A stretch of 64,000 bases of DNA. Source: Actinomadura syzygii (GTDB taxonomy: Bacteria; Actinomycetota; Actinomycetes; Streptosporangiales; Streptosporangiaceae). The stretch spans positions 496,001-560,000 of the forward strand of contig NZ_VSFF01000005.1 of NCBI RefSeq assembly GCF_008085905.1, given 5' to 3'. The notes beneath the pieces were generated by a model. It saw nothing but the letters and a program-made list of their open reading frames with translations, made no database searches and was not told the origin of the DNA. Shown piece after piece: positions 8,454 through 17,158 of the stretch. A program made the translations under genes and the position numbers. Within the stretch, counting starts at the first letter, position 1. Each line of letters opens with the position of its first letter.

Positions 8454-8481
8454 TTGATCGTGCGTGGGGCGGTGCTACCTT
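8454..8481 (+). promoter_or_regulatory. Predicted promoter for the repeat-protein gene
   Basis: TTGATC at 8454-8459 and TACCTT at 8476-8481 are separated by 16 bases and lie about 60 bases upstream of the GTG start at 8540. This matches a vegetative-sigma-like promoter. Confidence 0.45.
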
Positions 8482-8539
8482 CGTGCCGCTGACTCGGTAC
8501 CGCCAGCGGAAAAGGCGGCAGAAAAGGAGAGAAACGGAC

Positions 8540-9829
8540 GTGGAACCGGCACCGATCCAACGCGGGGCGAACCGCCCCGAGGGTCGGCTTCCGCATGCCC
8601 TCGGCACCGTTCTCGTCCGGCTCGCCGCCATTGCGGGCCTCGCCTTCGCGGGCTGGATGGCCCTGGCCGCGCTGAACGGCTCGTCCGCCTCCGCGACCGA
8701 GCACCGCCCGAACACCGGACGCCAGCACGACCCCGACGACACCCCGCTCGGACACCTACGGGCCCCCGCACTCCGCACCCCCGCACTGGGGACACCCGGA
8801 GTACGGACCCTCGGACTCCGAACGCCCGCACTCGGGACACCCGCGCTCCACGCATCCGGAGTCCGGACACCCGGAGTCGAGACGCCCGGAGCCGGGACGC
8901 CCAGGCTCCACGCATCCGGAGTTCGGACACCCGCGCTCCACGCGCCGGGTGTGCGGACGCCCAGGCTTCAAGCATCCGCGCTTCGGCCGCCCGCGGTTCG
9001 GGCCGCCGGGGTTCGCGCACCCGCCCTTCGCGGGTCCGCGGTTCGGACGCCCGCACACCGAGCGCCTGCGGTTCGGGCGCACGGTGTTCGCGCGCCCGCT
9101 CTTCGGACGCCCGTGGTGCGGGCGTTCGCGCAGGGTGGGGCACTCGGCGGGCTCGGGAGTCCGGGCCGGGGGCTGCGAGGGGCCGTGGCGGACGGGGCGC
9201 CCGCCGTGCCGAGGAACGTCCAGGAGATCGGGGCGCACCCGATCGAGTACCTCCTGGCGTGGGGGCGCGACGCTTTCGACGCCAAGGACCGCGCCGTCCG
9301 CCACCTGCGCAGGCTGGTCGCGGCGGCGGGCCTCCCCGAGCTGGGAATCCTGGACGTCCGGCACGCGCCGATCGTGAACGGCCTCGCCGCCGGGGTCGCG
9401 AACCCGCACCCCGTCCTGGACGGGCGGCTCCTGCCCCCCGCCCACGAGCGGACGAACGGCGGCGACGACACGATCGACGCCGACGCCGTGACGCACGAGC
9501 ACGCCGAGCGCGCGCGGGCCGGTGACACCGCCGCGCGGGCCGCGCACGGCGCCGCGACCGGAGCGCGGTCCGGCGCGCGGCCGGACCGCCGCGCGGGCGG
9601 CTGCGCGCGCCACCACGACTGCGGCGGCGGCGGGCACGCGCCCGTCCCGGCGCCCGGCCCCGAGGACCCGGGCAACGCCCCGTCCGGCGGCCACCCGCTC
9701 ATCCCGGTCGCCGACCTGCGCAGCGCCCGATACCCGGCCGCGCCGCCCGCCGTCGACCCGAGCACGTTCCACCGCACGGCGCTGACCGACGTGTCCGCGC
9801 CGGGCGGTCCCTCCGTCGTCCCTGACTAG
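8540..9829 (+). CDS. Secreted low-complexity repeat protein, frame apparently switched in the middle
   Basis: The GTG start at 8540 follows AAGGAGA. The 429-residue frame begins with a membrane or signal segment (about residues 25-50, ending SSASA). It then runs through Arg/Thr/Pro/Ala repeats such as RTPALGTPGV to about residue 205 and ends in a non-repetitive, partly conserved-looking region (RNVQEIGAHPIEY onward). Between about 8757 and 9120 the third-position G/C bias is much stronger in the +1 frame, which would read as His/Gly/Pro repeats (HPEFGHPRFGRP). Before and after that stretch the bias favours the annotated frame. Two compensating frameshifts within the repeats are therefore likely, either natural or from sequencing. 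I recognise no family. The neighbouring chaplin and sortase suggest a surface role. Confidence 0.55.
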   Translation: MEPAPIQRGANRPEGRLPHALGTVLVRLAAIAGLAFAGWMALAALNGSSASATEHRPNTGRQHDPDDTPLGHLRAPALRTPALGTPGVRTLGLRTPALGTPALHASGVRTPGVETPGAGTPRLHASGVRTPALHAPGVRTPRLQASALRPPAVRAAGVRAPALRGSAVRTPAHRAPAVRAHGVRAPALRTPVVRAFAQGGALGGLGSPGRGLRGAVADGAPAVPRNVQEIGAHPIEYLLAWGRDAFDAKDRAVRHLRRLVAAAGLPELGILDVRHAPIVNGLAAGVANPHPVLDGRLLPPAHERTNGGDDTIDADAVTHEHAERARAGDTAARAAHGAATGARSGARPDRRAGGCARHHDCGGGGHAPVPAPGPEDPGNAPSGGHPLIPVADLRSARYPAAPPAVDPSTFHRTALTDVSAPGGPSVVPD

Positions 9830-10065
9830 CACCCCTTCTCGCGGACGTTCCGCGCCCGTTCGGCCGCCCATGCCCGGCCGCGCCGCGCCCGCGCGTCCCC
9901 GGCCCTCCGTCCCAGTCCCTCCGTCCCGATCCAACGATCTTTCCTCGACGCGACGGCCGTGTCCGGCCGGCGCGGCTGCGCCCACCCGACGGGGTCCACC
10001 CGAACGGTCGCCGCGCAGCGATCACCACAGATTCACCGAAATCGCGCGACAAGACAGGAGCAACA

Positions 10066-11346
10066 ATGCGCATGAGGACAAGCAACATCGGCCGCGCCGC
10101 ACTCGTGGCCGCGGGCGCCGTCGCGGTCGGAGCCGCGTTCGGCTCCGGGCTGCCCGCGACGGCGGACACGACGTCCGGCGACTTCAGCGTCGCGGGCGGC
10201 AACCAGGTGCACGCCCCGATCTCCGTCCCCGTCGACGCCAGCGGGAACGCCGTCGGCGCGGTCGGCGCGGCCCAGGGCCAGTCGAAGGGCGGCGCCCACG
10301 TCTCCAACGCCCGGCACGGCGGCGGGGGCGGCGGCGGCCTGAAGACGTCCGGCAACTTCAGCGTGCTGGGCGGCAACCAGGTCGTGATCCCGATCAGCAT
10401 CCCGATCGACGTCTGCGGCAACGCGGTCGCGATCATCGGGCTGGCGAAGGCGCACTGCAAGGGCGGGGCGAGCGTCACGTCCGGCAAGAAGAAGCACCAC
10501 CGCGGCTGGCGGGAGGCGTCCGGCTACCGGACGGCCACCGGCGCCGACGACGCCGCCCGCTGGGGCGGCGGCAAGGGCGGCGGCAAGGGCCTGCAGACGT
10601 CCGGCAATTTCAGCGTGCTGGGCGGCAACCAGGTGTACGCGCCGATCAGCGTCCCGGTAAACGTGTGCGGCAACGCCGTCGCGGTCATCGCGCTGGCGCA
10701 GGCGAAGTGCAAGGGCGGCGCGTCCGTCCAGCGCCGGGCCGGCGACCCGAAGATGAAGACGTCGGGCAACTTCAGCGTGCTGGGCGGCAACCAGGTGTAC
10801 GCGCCGATCAGCATTCCGGTGAACGTGTGCGGCAACGCCGTCGCGGTCATCGGCCTGGCGCTGGCGCAGTGCAAGGGCGGCGCGAGCGTCGGCGAGAAGC
10901 CCGGCAAGAAGCCGAAGCACCACCACAAGCCGCACAAGCCGAAGCCGTGGAAGCCGTCCAAGCACCGTCCCGCGGCCAAGCACAAGAAGCTGCCCTCGAA
11001 CCTGCGCGGCGGGGCCGAGATGGAGAAGGGCAGGGCCGAGATGGAGCGGGGCAAGTCGATGCTCCAGCGCAGCAAGGCGAGCCTCGGGTCCGGCGACGAC
11101 CGCGCGGCGACCATCGTGCCGTCGGCGAGCAACGCCCGGCCCGCGACCAACGCGCGGATGGCCACCACGCGGACCGCGACCCGTCCGCGGTCGGCCGACC
11201 AGCTCAGCGGGGTGCAGCGGTTCGTGAACTCGCTGAAGCGGGCCGTCCGGCTCCCGGGCGTGGACGTCAAGCCCGGCGAACTCGGCCCGAAGCTGCCCTC
11301 GAAGAACGCCGTGCCGGTGGAGCTCGGCACCCCGGTGACGCGCTGA
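10066..11346 (+). CDS. Chaplin-family protein with four chaplin domains
   Basis: This 426-residue secreted protein belongs to the chaplins, amphipathic proteins that coat aerial hyphae and spores. A signal peptide ends near ATAD (31-34). Four GNFSVLGGNQ-type domains follow at about 37-77, 95-135, 178-218 and 233-273. Domains 2-4 keep the cysteine pair (117/131, 201/215, 255/269). Domain 1 has lost both cysteines and has the diverged sequence SGDFSVAGGNQ. After domain 4 comes a Lys/His/Pro-rich linker and a coiled, charged tail with no LAxTG-type sorting signal or terminal membrane helix. CAGGAG precedes the ATG. Typical long chaplins have two domains and a wall anchor, so this architecture is unusual. 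Confidence 0.9.
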   Translation: MRMRTSNIGRAALVAAGAVAVGAAFGSGLPATADTTSGDFSVAGGNQVHAPISVPVDASGNAVGAVGAAQGQSKGGAHVSNARHGGGGGGGLKTSGNFSVLGGNQVVIPISIPIDVCGNAVAIIGLAKAHCKGGASVTSGKKKHHRGWREASGYRTATGADDAARWGGGKGGGKGLQTSGNFSVLGGNQVYAPISVPVNVCGNAVAVIALAQAKCKGGASVQRRAGDPKMKTSGNFSVLGGNQVYAPISIPVNVCGNAVAVIGLALAQCKGGASVGEKPGKKPKHHHKPHKPKPWKPSKHRPAAKHKKLPSNLRGGAEMEKGRAEMERGKSMLQRSKASLGSGDDRAATIVPSASNARPATNARMATTRTATRPRSADQLSGVQRFVNSLKRAVRLPGVDVKPGELGPKLPSKNAVPVELGTPVTR

Positions 11347-11357
11347 CCGGGAGACAG

Positions 11358-11425
11358 ACCGGCGGCGGATGACGATCCGCCGCCGGTGCGACAGCGGAGA
11401 GGGGGCGGCAGACGTGCCGCCCCCT
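11358..11425. terminator. Two tandem GC-rich hairpins after the chaplin gene
   Basis: The first hairpin has a 13-base perfect stem (11358-11370 with 11375-11387, loop GACG). The second has an 11-base perfect stem (11400-11410 with 11415-11425, loop GACG). Both lie between the chaplin and sortase genes, with no long T-tract. They could terminate chaplin transcription or stabilise its 3' end. Confidence 0.6.
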
Positions 11426-11488
11426 TCGCTTCGCGCCCTTCCCTTCGCGGGCGGACCCTGCCGACCCCCTGATCGATGGAGATGAAGC

Positions 11489-12058
11489 ATGCTTGACCGG
11501 AAGTCCCTGCTCGCGGCGGGTGCCGCCGTGTGCTGCAGCGTGTCCCTGATGGCCGTCCCGCAGGCGCGGGCCGTATCCGCAACCGCGGCGAGGCCGGTCG
11601 CGGCGGGGCGTGCCGCGCAGCCGAAGCGGGGAGCGCTGATCGGGAAGATCTGGATCCCGCGGATGGGCCTCAAGACGGGCGTCTGGGAGGGCGTCAGCCA
11701 GCGGGTGCTGCAGCTCGGTCCCGGGCACTACCCCTGGACGGGCCTGCCCGGACGTGACGGCAACACCGTCCTGCTCGGCCACCGGACGACCTGGCGCCAC
11801 CCGTTCAACCGGCTCGACCTGATGCGCGGCGGCGACCGGATCGTCCTGCGGTACGGCCGCACGACCTACACCTACCGGGCGCGGCTGAAGCGCGTCATCG
11901 ACCCGATGGACCGGCGGGCGCTGGAGCCGGTGCCGTTCAAGGCGCGCAGCGCCCCGCGCGGCCAATGGATCACGCTGATCACCTGCACCCCGAAGGGGTC
12001 GGACCGGCACCGCCTCGTCGTCGTCGGCAAGCTCTACCGCACCTCGCCCAAGCGCTGA
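11489..12058 (+). CDS. Sortase-family transpeptidase (class D/E type)
   Basis: This 189-residue protein has an N-terminal signal or anchor segment (about 6-29) and a sortase beta-barrel. The catalytic residues are visible: His98 in LLGHRT, Cys166 in TLITC at 162-166 and Arg175 in SDRHRLVVVG. Sortases cleave a C-terminal sorting signal and attach the protein to the cell wall. The gene follows the chaplin gene by 142 bases, yet that chaplin lacks a visible sorting signal, so the natural substrates are probably encoded elsewhere. GGAG precedes the ATG. The lack of a long cytoplasmic region or second helix suggests a single N-terminal anchor or secretion. Confidence 0.85.
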   Translation: MLDRKSLLAAGAAVCCSVSLMAVPQARAVSATAARPVAAGRAAQPKRGALIGKIWIPRMGLKTGVWEGVSQRVLQLGPGHYPWTGLPGRDGNTVLLGHRTTWRHPFNRLDLMRGGDRIVLRYGRTTYTYRARLKRVIDPMDRRALEPVPFKARSAPRGQWITLITCTPKGSDRHRLVVVGKLYRTSPKR

Positions 12059-12078
12059 CCCGCCATGTCGGGAAATGG

Positions 12079-12117
12079 ACGCTGAGCGGCGGCGACGAGG
12101 GCGGCGGCGCTCAGCGT
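12079..12117. terminator. Inverted repeat between convergent sortase and protease genes
   Basis: ACGCTGAGCG at 12079-12088 is perfectly complementary to 12108-12117. The right arm includes the stop codon of the minus-strand protease gene. The likely role is a bidirectional terminator; no T-tract is present. Confidence 0.45.
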
Positions 12118-13097
12118 TCGCCGTACAGGGAGAGCAGCCCCTCGTAGTCGCCCCGTCCGAGCGTGGACATGGAGTCGTCGCAGGAACCGGTCGAGGGCGT
12201 CATCGTCAGCCTGGAGTGGTCCGGGCCGTCGACGTGGGCGAGGCCGAAAACGTGGCCCGACTCGTGCGTCACGACCGACTCGACCGAGTAGCTTCCGGGG
12301 GCGCAGAGCCCGCCCGTCCACCAGCGCTTGCCCTGTTCCTGGAGCGCCATGTCCGTCTCGACGGTGGACGGCCCGCTGTACCAGATGCACGTCGCCGCGA
12401 GGACGTCGCTTTCAGCGCCCCTCATGGACCGCCAGCCGAACGTGTTCACCCCGTCCCGGACGCCGCAGGTGGCGTCGGCGGTGATGTTCGGCCCGCTGGA
12501 CGACTCCCCGGCATACCGCTGGCGGACGTCCGGCGGCGGCGCGAACCGGCGTCCGGCTGTGCAGTCGGTGTTCGCGCCCGCCATGTTGGCGACGCCCCGC
12601 GCGACGGCGTCCCGGCGCCGGCCGTTCGTCCCCGGGCGGTAGCGCCATTCGACGGTCGTCCCCTTCGGCCACCGGGCGGGCTCGGTGCGGTAGGTGGTGT
12701 CCTGGCACGGGTCGAGCGGGGCGCGGGACGCGCGGGGCCTGCCCTCCGGCACCCGTCCGCCCCGGCTGATGATCGTGATCTCGCGGGCCCGGTCGTCGAC
12801 GGCGACGCGCAGCTCGGTGCCGCCGCCGGTGCGCAGCGAGTGCGCGATGAGCGAGGTCCCGTCGGCGGGGACGACGGCGGTGAGCCCGTTCGCGCCGCGG
12901 ACCGTCCGGCCGCGCAGGTCGCAGTCGGCGATGCGGACCCGCTGCGGCATCGCGCGGGCGTTGAGCGTCCCGCCGGGCCTGCACCAGGCGGGCGCGCGGC
13001 CCGCCCCGGCGGCGGGCGCGGCGGCGGTCACCGAACCGGCGAGGGCGGCGGCGGCCGGCAGGGCCACCGCCAGGGCCGCGCGTGAGAGTGCGTGCAT
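12111..13097 (-). CDS. Secreted matrixin-like zinc metalloprotease
   Basis: This 328-residue secreted protein is a probable zinc protease of the metzincin group (M10-like). A signal peptide spans about 1-32. The zinc site HESGHVFGLAH is at 278-288, with three histidines and catalytic Glu279, and a Met-turn (LTMTP) follows at Met299. Several cysteines suggest disulfides. The region between the signal and the catalytic domain could be a propeptide. The ATG at 13097 is supported by GGAGA upstream and directly precedes the signal sequence. It is convergent with the sortase gene. The substrate is unknown; extracellular protein turnover or coat maturation are possibilities. Confidence 0.85.
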   Translation of the reverse strand: MHALSRAALAVALPAAAALAGSVTAAAPAAGAGRAPAWCRPGGTLNARAMPQRVRIADCDLRGRTVRGANGLTAVVPADGTSLIAHSLRTGGGTELRVAVDDRAREITIISRGGRVPEGRPRASRAPLDPCQDTTYRTEPARWPKGTTVEWRYRPGTNGRRRDAVARGVANMAGANTDCTAGRRFAPPPDVRQRYAGESSSGPNITADATCGVRDGVNTFGWRSMRGAESDVLAATCIWYSGPSTVETDMALQEQGKRWWTGGLCAPGSYSVESVVTHESGHVFGLAHVDGPDHSRLTMTPSTGSCDDSMSTLGRGDYEGLLSLYGER

Positions 13098-13432
13098 AGC
13101 AGTTCTCCGATGTGTGGGAACGTCCCTTCGGACTCTTCCGTCGCGCCGGGGAAAGGGAAACCGCCGCCGACTAAAATGATCACCATCTTGGGAATGGCGG
13201 GATTCGCATAAATGCGGCACCGGGAATGTGTCGCGGCGAATCGCCGCGCGGTCGCCCGGTGGACGCGCTGTAAGTCCTTGGCAAATCGTTCTCCATAATC
13301 TGGTAAACACGTTTATCTCCGGCAGGTCAGGAAAAGCAGGGAGTAATCCGGCAACTCGGGATCAACACGGCTACCGACCAGCGGGCGCCGCCTCCCCACC
13401 CCCCGCAGTCCGGCAGCGTTACGGAAGCAGAG
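13098..13432. other. Divergent intergenic region, no gene seen
   Basis: This 335-base gap separates the protease (minus) and PRC-barrel (plus) genes. The segment 13265-13350 is relatively AT-rich (for example TTGGCAAATCG and GTAAACACG) and probably carries promoters, but I could not place a well-spaced -35/-10 pair. I see no further coding signal. Confidence 0.4.
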
Positions 13433-14491
13433 GTGTTCAACGTGCAGACGCAGACACAGGTGCGGGAACTGATGGGCATGGGCGTGACCGACACCAACGG
13501 GACGAAGGTCGGCACGATCAAGCAGGTGTACCTGAACGACGACTCCGGTTCGCCGGAGTGGGTCACCGTGCACACCGGATGGTTCGGGATGCGGGAGAGC
13601 TTCGTACCGTTGTCCGGGTCGCGCAAGGCGAAGGACATGCTGCAGGTCCCCTACGACAAGGAGACCATCAAGGGCGCCCCGAACGTCGACGCGGACGAGC
13701 ACCTTTCGCACGCCCAGATCGTCGACCTCTACCGGCACTACGGCGTCCGCCCGCCGGGCGGCGCGCGGTCCGGCGAGGCGGAGGGCGGCGGCACGGGGGA
13801 GCGGACCGGGGAGCGCCGGACGGCCGAGTCCGAGGGCCGGACGTCCCAGGGCCTCGCGCCCGAGGGCAAGGTGTCCGAGGGCCGCAAGTCCGAGGGCGCG
13901 GGCGGTACGGGGACGGGCACCGAGCGGACGTCCGGGACGGACGAGTTCGCCGGGACGCGCGGCTCCCCGCGGCCGGGCGCCGCCGGGATGGCCGTCCACC
14001 CCGAGCGGGACCGGGGCGGCCGGGGGATGCCCGCGCAGTCGCCGCGCACGGGCGCGGAGACCGACACCCCGATGACCGAGATCACCCGCTCGGAGGAGCG
14101 GCTGCGCGTCGGCACCGAGCGCCACGAGTCGGGGCACGTGCACGTCCGCAAGTGGATCGAGACCGAGACGGTCGAGCGGACCGTCCCCGTCTCGCACGAC
14201 GAGCTGAAGGTCGACCGGGAGCCGATCAGGGACGGCAGGCCCGCCCCCGAGGTGTCCATCACCTCGGACGACCTGGACTTCATCCTCTACGAGGAGCGTC
14301 CGGTGATCGCGAAGGAGACGGTGCCGGTCGAGCGCGTCCGGCTGCACACCGAGCAGGTGCAGGACGAGCAGACGGTCCGCGGCGAGCTGCGCCGCGAGCG
14401 CATCGAGGTCACCCGCGACGACGCCTTCCCCGACCGGGAGCCCGGCCGGGACCGAGGCCCGGAGGGCGGGCGCGGCGGTCCGAACCGCTGA
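13433..14491 (+). CDS. PRC-barrel and DUF2382 domain stress protein
   Basis: The 352-residue protein has an N-terminal PRC-barrel domain (about 10-85, GVTDTNGTKVGTIKQVYL region) and a long Gly/Glu/Arg-rich linker (about 105-220). A C-terminal DUF2382 (YsnF/AvaK-like) domain follows at about 222-330, recognised by EERLRVGTER and the paired V-[PR]-V-x-[HR]-[DE] strands. Family members are general-stress proteins of unknown biochemical role. GTG at 13442 (with AGAGG eight bases upstream) is an equally good start and would remove three residues. The linker is disordered and compositionally biased. It stands alone between divergent and co-directional surface-protein genes. Confidence 0.8.
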   Translation: MFNVQTQTQVRELMGMGVTDTNGTKVGTIKQVYLNDDSGSPEWVTVHTGWFGMRESFVPLSGSRKAKDMLQVPYDKETIKGAPNVDADEHLSHAQIVDLYRHYGVRPPGGARSGEAEGGGTGERTGERRTAESEGRTSQGLAPEGKVSEGRKSEGAGGTGTGTERTSGTDEFAGTRGSPRPGAAGMAVHPERDRGGRGMPAQSPRTGAETDTPMTEITRSEERLRVGTERHESGHVHVRKWIETETVERTVPVSHDELKVDREPIRDGRPAPEVSITSDDLDFILYEERPVIAKETVPVERVRLHTEQVQDEQTVRGELRRERIEVTRDDAFPDREPGRDRGPEGGRGGPNR

Positions 14492-14661
14492 TCCCGTCCG
14501 ATCCAGGGCACCAGCGCCATCCTGGATGACGGAGCGCCCGGCCGGTCGTACTCACCCGCCGGCCCGCCGGGCGCCCGTCCTATTCGTCCCGCATGCGCGC
14601 GGCCCGGGCGGGGGAGGTTCCAAGTCGAGCGTGCTCGGAACCGCCGCCCAGGAGGGACGAC

Positions 14662-16587
14662 TTGCGAGACCCCCGCACACGTGCCGTCGCCACCCGGACC
14701 CGGATCGGGCGATCGCTGGTCGCGCTGGCGGCCGTCGCCGTGCTCCCGCCGGTGGCCGCGGCGCGTCCCGCGTCGGCCGACCCGGCTCCGTACCTGGACG
14801 CGCGCCTGCCGGTGCCGAAGCGGGTTCAGGACCTCCTCGGCCGCATGACCCTGGAGGAGAAGGGCGGCCAGATGGCGCAGGCCGAGCGCTCCGCCGTCGA
14901 CGGCGACCGCGACCGGATCACGACGCTCGGCCTCGGCTCGCTGCTGTCCGGCGGCGGGTCCGTGCCCGCCGAGAACACGGCGAAGGGCTGGGCGGACATG
15001 GTGGACGCCTACCAGTCCAAGGCCCTCGCGACCCGCCTCAAGATCCCGCTGCTCTACGGGGTGGACTCGGTGCACGGCCACAACAACCTGGTCGGCGCGA
15101 CCGTCTTCCCGCACAATCTCGCGATGGGCGCCACCCGGAACCCCGACCTCGTCCGCCGGGAGGAGCGGATCACGGCGATCGAGACGAGGGCGACCGGGCC
15201 GCAGTGGGTGTTCGCGCCGTGCGTGTGCGTCGTCCGCGACCTGCGCTGGGGACGCGCCTACGAGAGCTTCGGCGAGGACCCGCGGCTCGTCGTCGACATG
15301 GAGACCAGAATCGAGGGCTTCCAAGGACGCAACAGGCGCGACATGGCGGGGCCGGAGCGCGTCCTCGCCACGGCGAAGCACTTCGCGGGTGACGGGGACA
15401 CGAAGTTCGGGTCGTCCAGGACCGGGACGTACACGGTCGACCAAGGCGTCACGGTCACCGACCGCCGCACGTTCGACCGGATCGACCTGGCCCCGTACGT
15501 GACGGCGGTACGGAAATACCGGGTCGGCAGCATCATGCCGTCGTTCTCCAGCGTCGACTGGACGGAGGACGGCGTCGGCAACCCGGTGAAGATGAGCGCG
15601 CACAGGGAGCTGCTGACCGACGTCCTCAAGGGAAGGATCGGGTTCGACGGTTTCCTCATCAGCGACTGGGAGGCCGTCCACCAGCTCCCCGGCGACTACG
15701 CCACCCAGGTCCGGACGGCCGTCAACGCCGGCATGGACATGTTCATGGAGCCGTTCAGCGCCCCCCGGTTCGTGGAGGCGCTGCTGGGCGAGGTCAAGGC
15801 CGGACGGGTCGCCACGTCCCGCATCGACGACGCGGTCGCGCGCATTCTCACGGCGAAGTTCGAGCTGGGCCTGTTCGAGCACCCCTACACCGACCGCCGC
15901 CTCGCCGGGACGATCGGCTCGCCCGAGCACCGCGCGGTCGCCCGCCGGGCCGTCGCCGAGTCGCAGGTGCTGCTGAAGAACTCCGCGAACGCGCTGCCGC
16001 TGAAACGCAACGTGCGAATCTACGTCGCGGGCGTCAACGCCGACGACGTCGGCAACCAGGCGGGCGGCTGGACGGTCAGCTGGCAGGGGTCGTCCGGCCC
16101 GATCATTCCCGGCACGACGATCCTGGACGGCATCAGGCAGCACTCGTCCGACGTCACCTACAGCGCGGACGCGTCGGCGCCCACGTCCGGCAGTGACGCA
16201 GGCGTCGTCGTGGTCGGCGAGAAGCCGTACGCGGAGGGCGTCGGCGACGTCGGCAACGGCCACACCCTGAACCTGTCGGACGCGGACAAGGCGAACATCG
16301 ACACGGTCTGCGGCGCGATCGGGACGTGCGTCGTGCTGGACGTGGCGGGACGTCCGCAGATCGTCACCGACCGGCTCGCGAAGGCCGACGCGTTCGTCAT
16401 GTCCTGGCTGCCGGGCAGCGAGGGCGCGGGCGTCGCGGACGTCCTGTTCGGCGATCGCCCGTTCACCGGCCGCCTGCCGGTGTCGTGGCCGCGCACCGAG
16501 GCCCAAGAGCCGATCAACGTCGGCGACCGGGACTACCGCCCCCTCTTCCGCTACGGCTACGGCCTGACGACCGACCCCCGCCGCTGA
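14662..16587 (+). CDS. Secreted glycoside hydrolase family 3 (beta-glucosidase-like)
   Basis: This 641-residue enzyme probably releases terminal beta-linked sugars outside the cell. I chose the TTG at 14662 because GGAGGG lies six bases upstream and a basic signal peptide (TRTRIGRSLVALAAVAVL...) starts there. An in-frame ATG at 14593 would add 23 residues without a ribosome site. The GH3 N-terminal barrel contains GVDSVHGHNN, the AKHFAGDG motif and the nucleophile Asp335 in LISDWEAV. The C-terminal alpha/beta domain contains the LLPGSE-like WLPGSEGAG segment and the GRLPVSWP motif. The catalytic set looks complete. The substrate may be plant or fungal glucan. Confidence 0.9.
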   Translation: MRDPRTRAVATRTRIGRSLVALAAVAVLPPVAAARPASADPAPYLDARLPVPKRVQDLLGRMTLEEKGGQMAQAERSAVDGDRDRITTLGLGSLLSGGGSVPAENTAKGWADMVDAYQSKALATRLKIPLLYGVDSVHGHNNLVGATVFPHNLAMGATRNPDLVRREERITAIETRATGPQWVFAPCVCVVRDLRWGRAYESFGEDPRLVVDMETRIEGFQGRNRRDMAGPERVLATAKHFAGDGDTKFGSSRTGTYTVDQGVTVTDRRTFDRIDLAPYVTAVRKYRVGSIMPSFSSVDWTEDGVGNPVKMSAHRELLTDVLKGRIGFDGFLISDWEAVHQLPGDYATQVRTAVNAGMDMFMEPFSAPRFVEALLGEVKAGRVATSRIDDAVARILTAKFELGLFEHPYTDRRLAGTIGSPEHRAVARRAVAESQVLLKNSANALPLKRNVRIYVAGVNADDVGNQAGGWTVSWQGSSGPIIPGTTILDGIRQHSSDVTYSADASAPTSGSDAGVVVVGEKPYAEGVGDVGNGHTLNLSDADKANIDTVCGAIGTCVVLDVAGRPQIVTDRLAKADAFVMSWLPGSEGAGVADVLFGDRPFTGRLPVSWPRTEAQEPINVGDRDYRPLFRYGYGLTTDPRR

Positions 16588-16591
16588 CCCC

Positions 16592-16739
16592 GCCGAAGCC
16601 AGCCGAGGACCGGTCGTCACCGACCCGGGGCCGCCGACCGGGCCGAAGCCCGTCGGCGGTCGCTGGTCACCGGACAGAACCACCGACCGAGCCGAAGTCG
16701 TCCGGGTTCGGTTGTCACCGGCCGGTGCCATCATGGGAC
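16592..16739. repeat. Three degenerate ~50-bp tandem repeats
   Basis: GCCGAAG recurs at 16592, 16642 and 16691. Each copy is followed about 22 bases later by a GTCACCG element and then by a CCGACCG-type segment. The copies are diverged but keep a 49-50 base spacing. They occupy the whole gap between the GH3 and S4-domain genes. Their function is unknown. Confidence 0.45.
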
Positions 16740-16741
16740 GC

Positions 16742-17158
16742 ATGGGCGACGAGGGGTCGGTGCGGGTCGATCTGTGGATCTGGTCCGTCCGCCTGCTGAA
16801 GACCCGCTCGATGGCGACGACCGCGTGCCGCGCGGGCCATGTGCGGGTGAACGACGAGCGCGCGAAGCCGTCCACGACGGTGAAGCCGGGCGACGAGGTC
16901 AGGCTCCGGCACGGCGGGCGCGAGCGGATCGTCGTCGTGCAGAAGATCGTCCGGAAGCGGGTCGGCGCGCCCGTCGCGCAGGAATGCCTGATCGACAAGA
17001 GCCCGCCCCCGCCGCCGCCGGAGGCGCTCGTCCCGGTCGGCCGCCGGGACCGCGGCGCGGGCCGTCCCACCAAGCGCGACCGGCGCGAGCTGGAACGCAT
17101 CCTCGACCGGTACCGCACCCTGAACGAGCCCGCCCCGCCGGGCGACGACGACCTTTAG
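16742..17158 (+). CDS. S4-domain RNA-binding protein (Hsp15-like)
   Basis: This 138-residue protein starts with an S4 RNA-binding domain (about 8-70): RVDLWIWSVRLLKTRS, then GHVRVNDERAKPS and the VKPGDEV turn. A basic Pro-rich tail with RGAGRPTKRDRRELE follows. Hsp15 relatives rescue stalled 50S-peptidyl-tRNA complexes, and actinobacterial relatives are often of unproven role. Start choice is uncertain between ATG 16733 and 16742 because neither has a strong ribosome site. I kept 16742, next to the domain. The stop overlaps that of the convergent MFS gene by four bases. Confidence 0.82.
   Translation: MGDEGSVRVDLWIWSVRLLKTRSMATTACRAGHVRVNDERAKPSTTVKPGDEVRLRHGGRERIVVVQKIVRKRVGAPVAQECLIDKSPPPPPPEALVPVGRRDRGAGRPTKRDRRELERILDRYRTLNEPAPPGDDDL

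Larger units (their letters stand above)
8164..8539. other. Divergent intergenic region
   Basis: This gap of 376 bases separates the small basic gene (minus) from the repeat-protein gene (plus). It holds the inverted repeat at 8213-8228 and the plus-strand promoter at 8454-8481. The stretch 8340-8460 is visibly less GC-rich than its surroundings. I see no credible additional gene in it. Confidence 0.5.
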
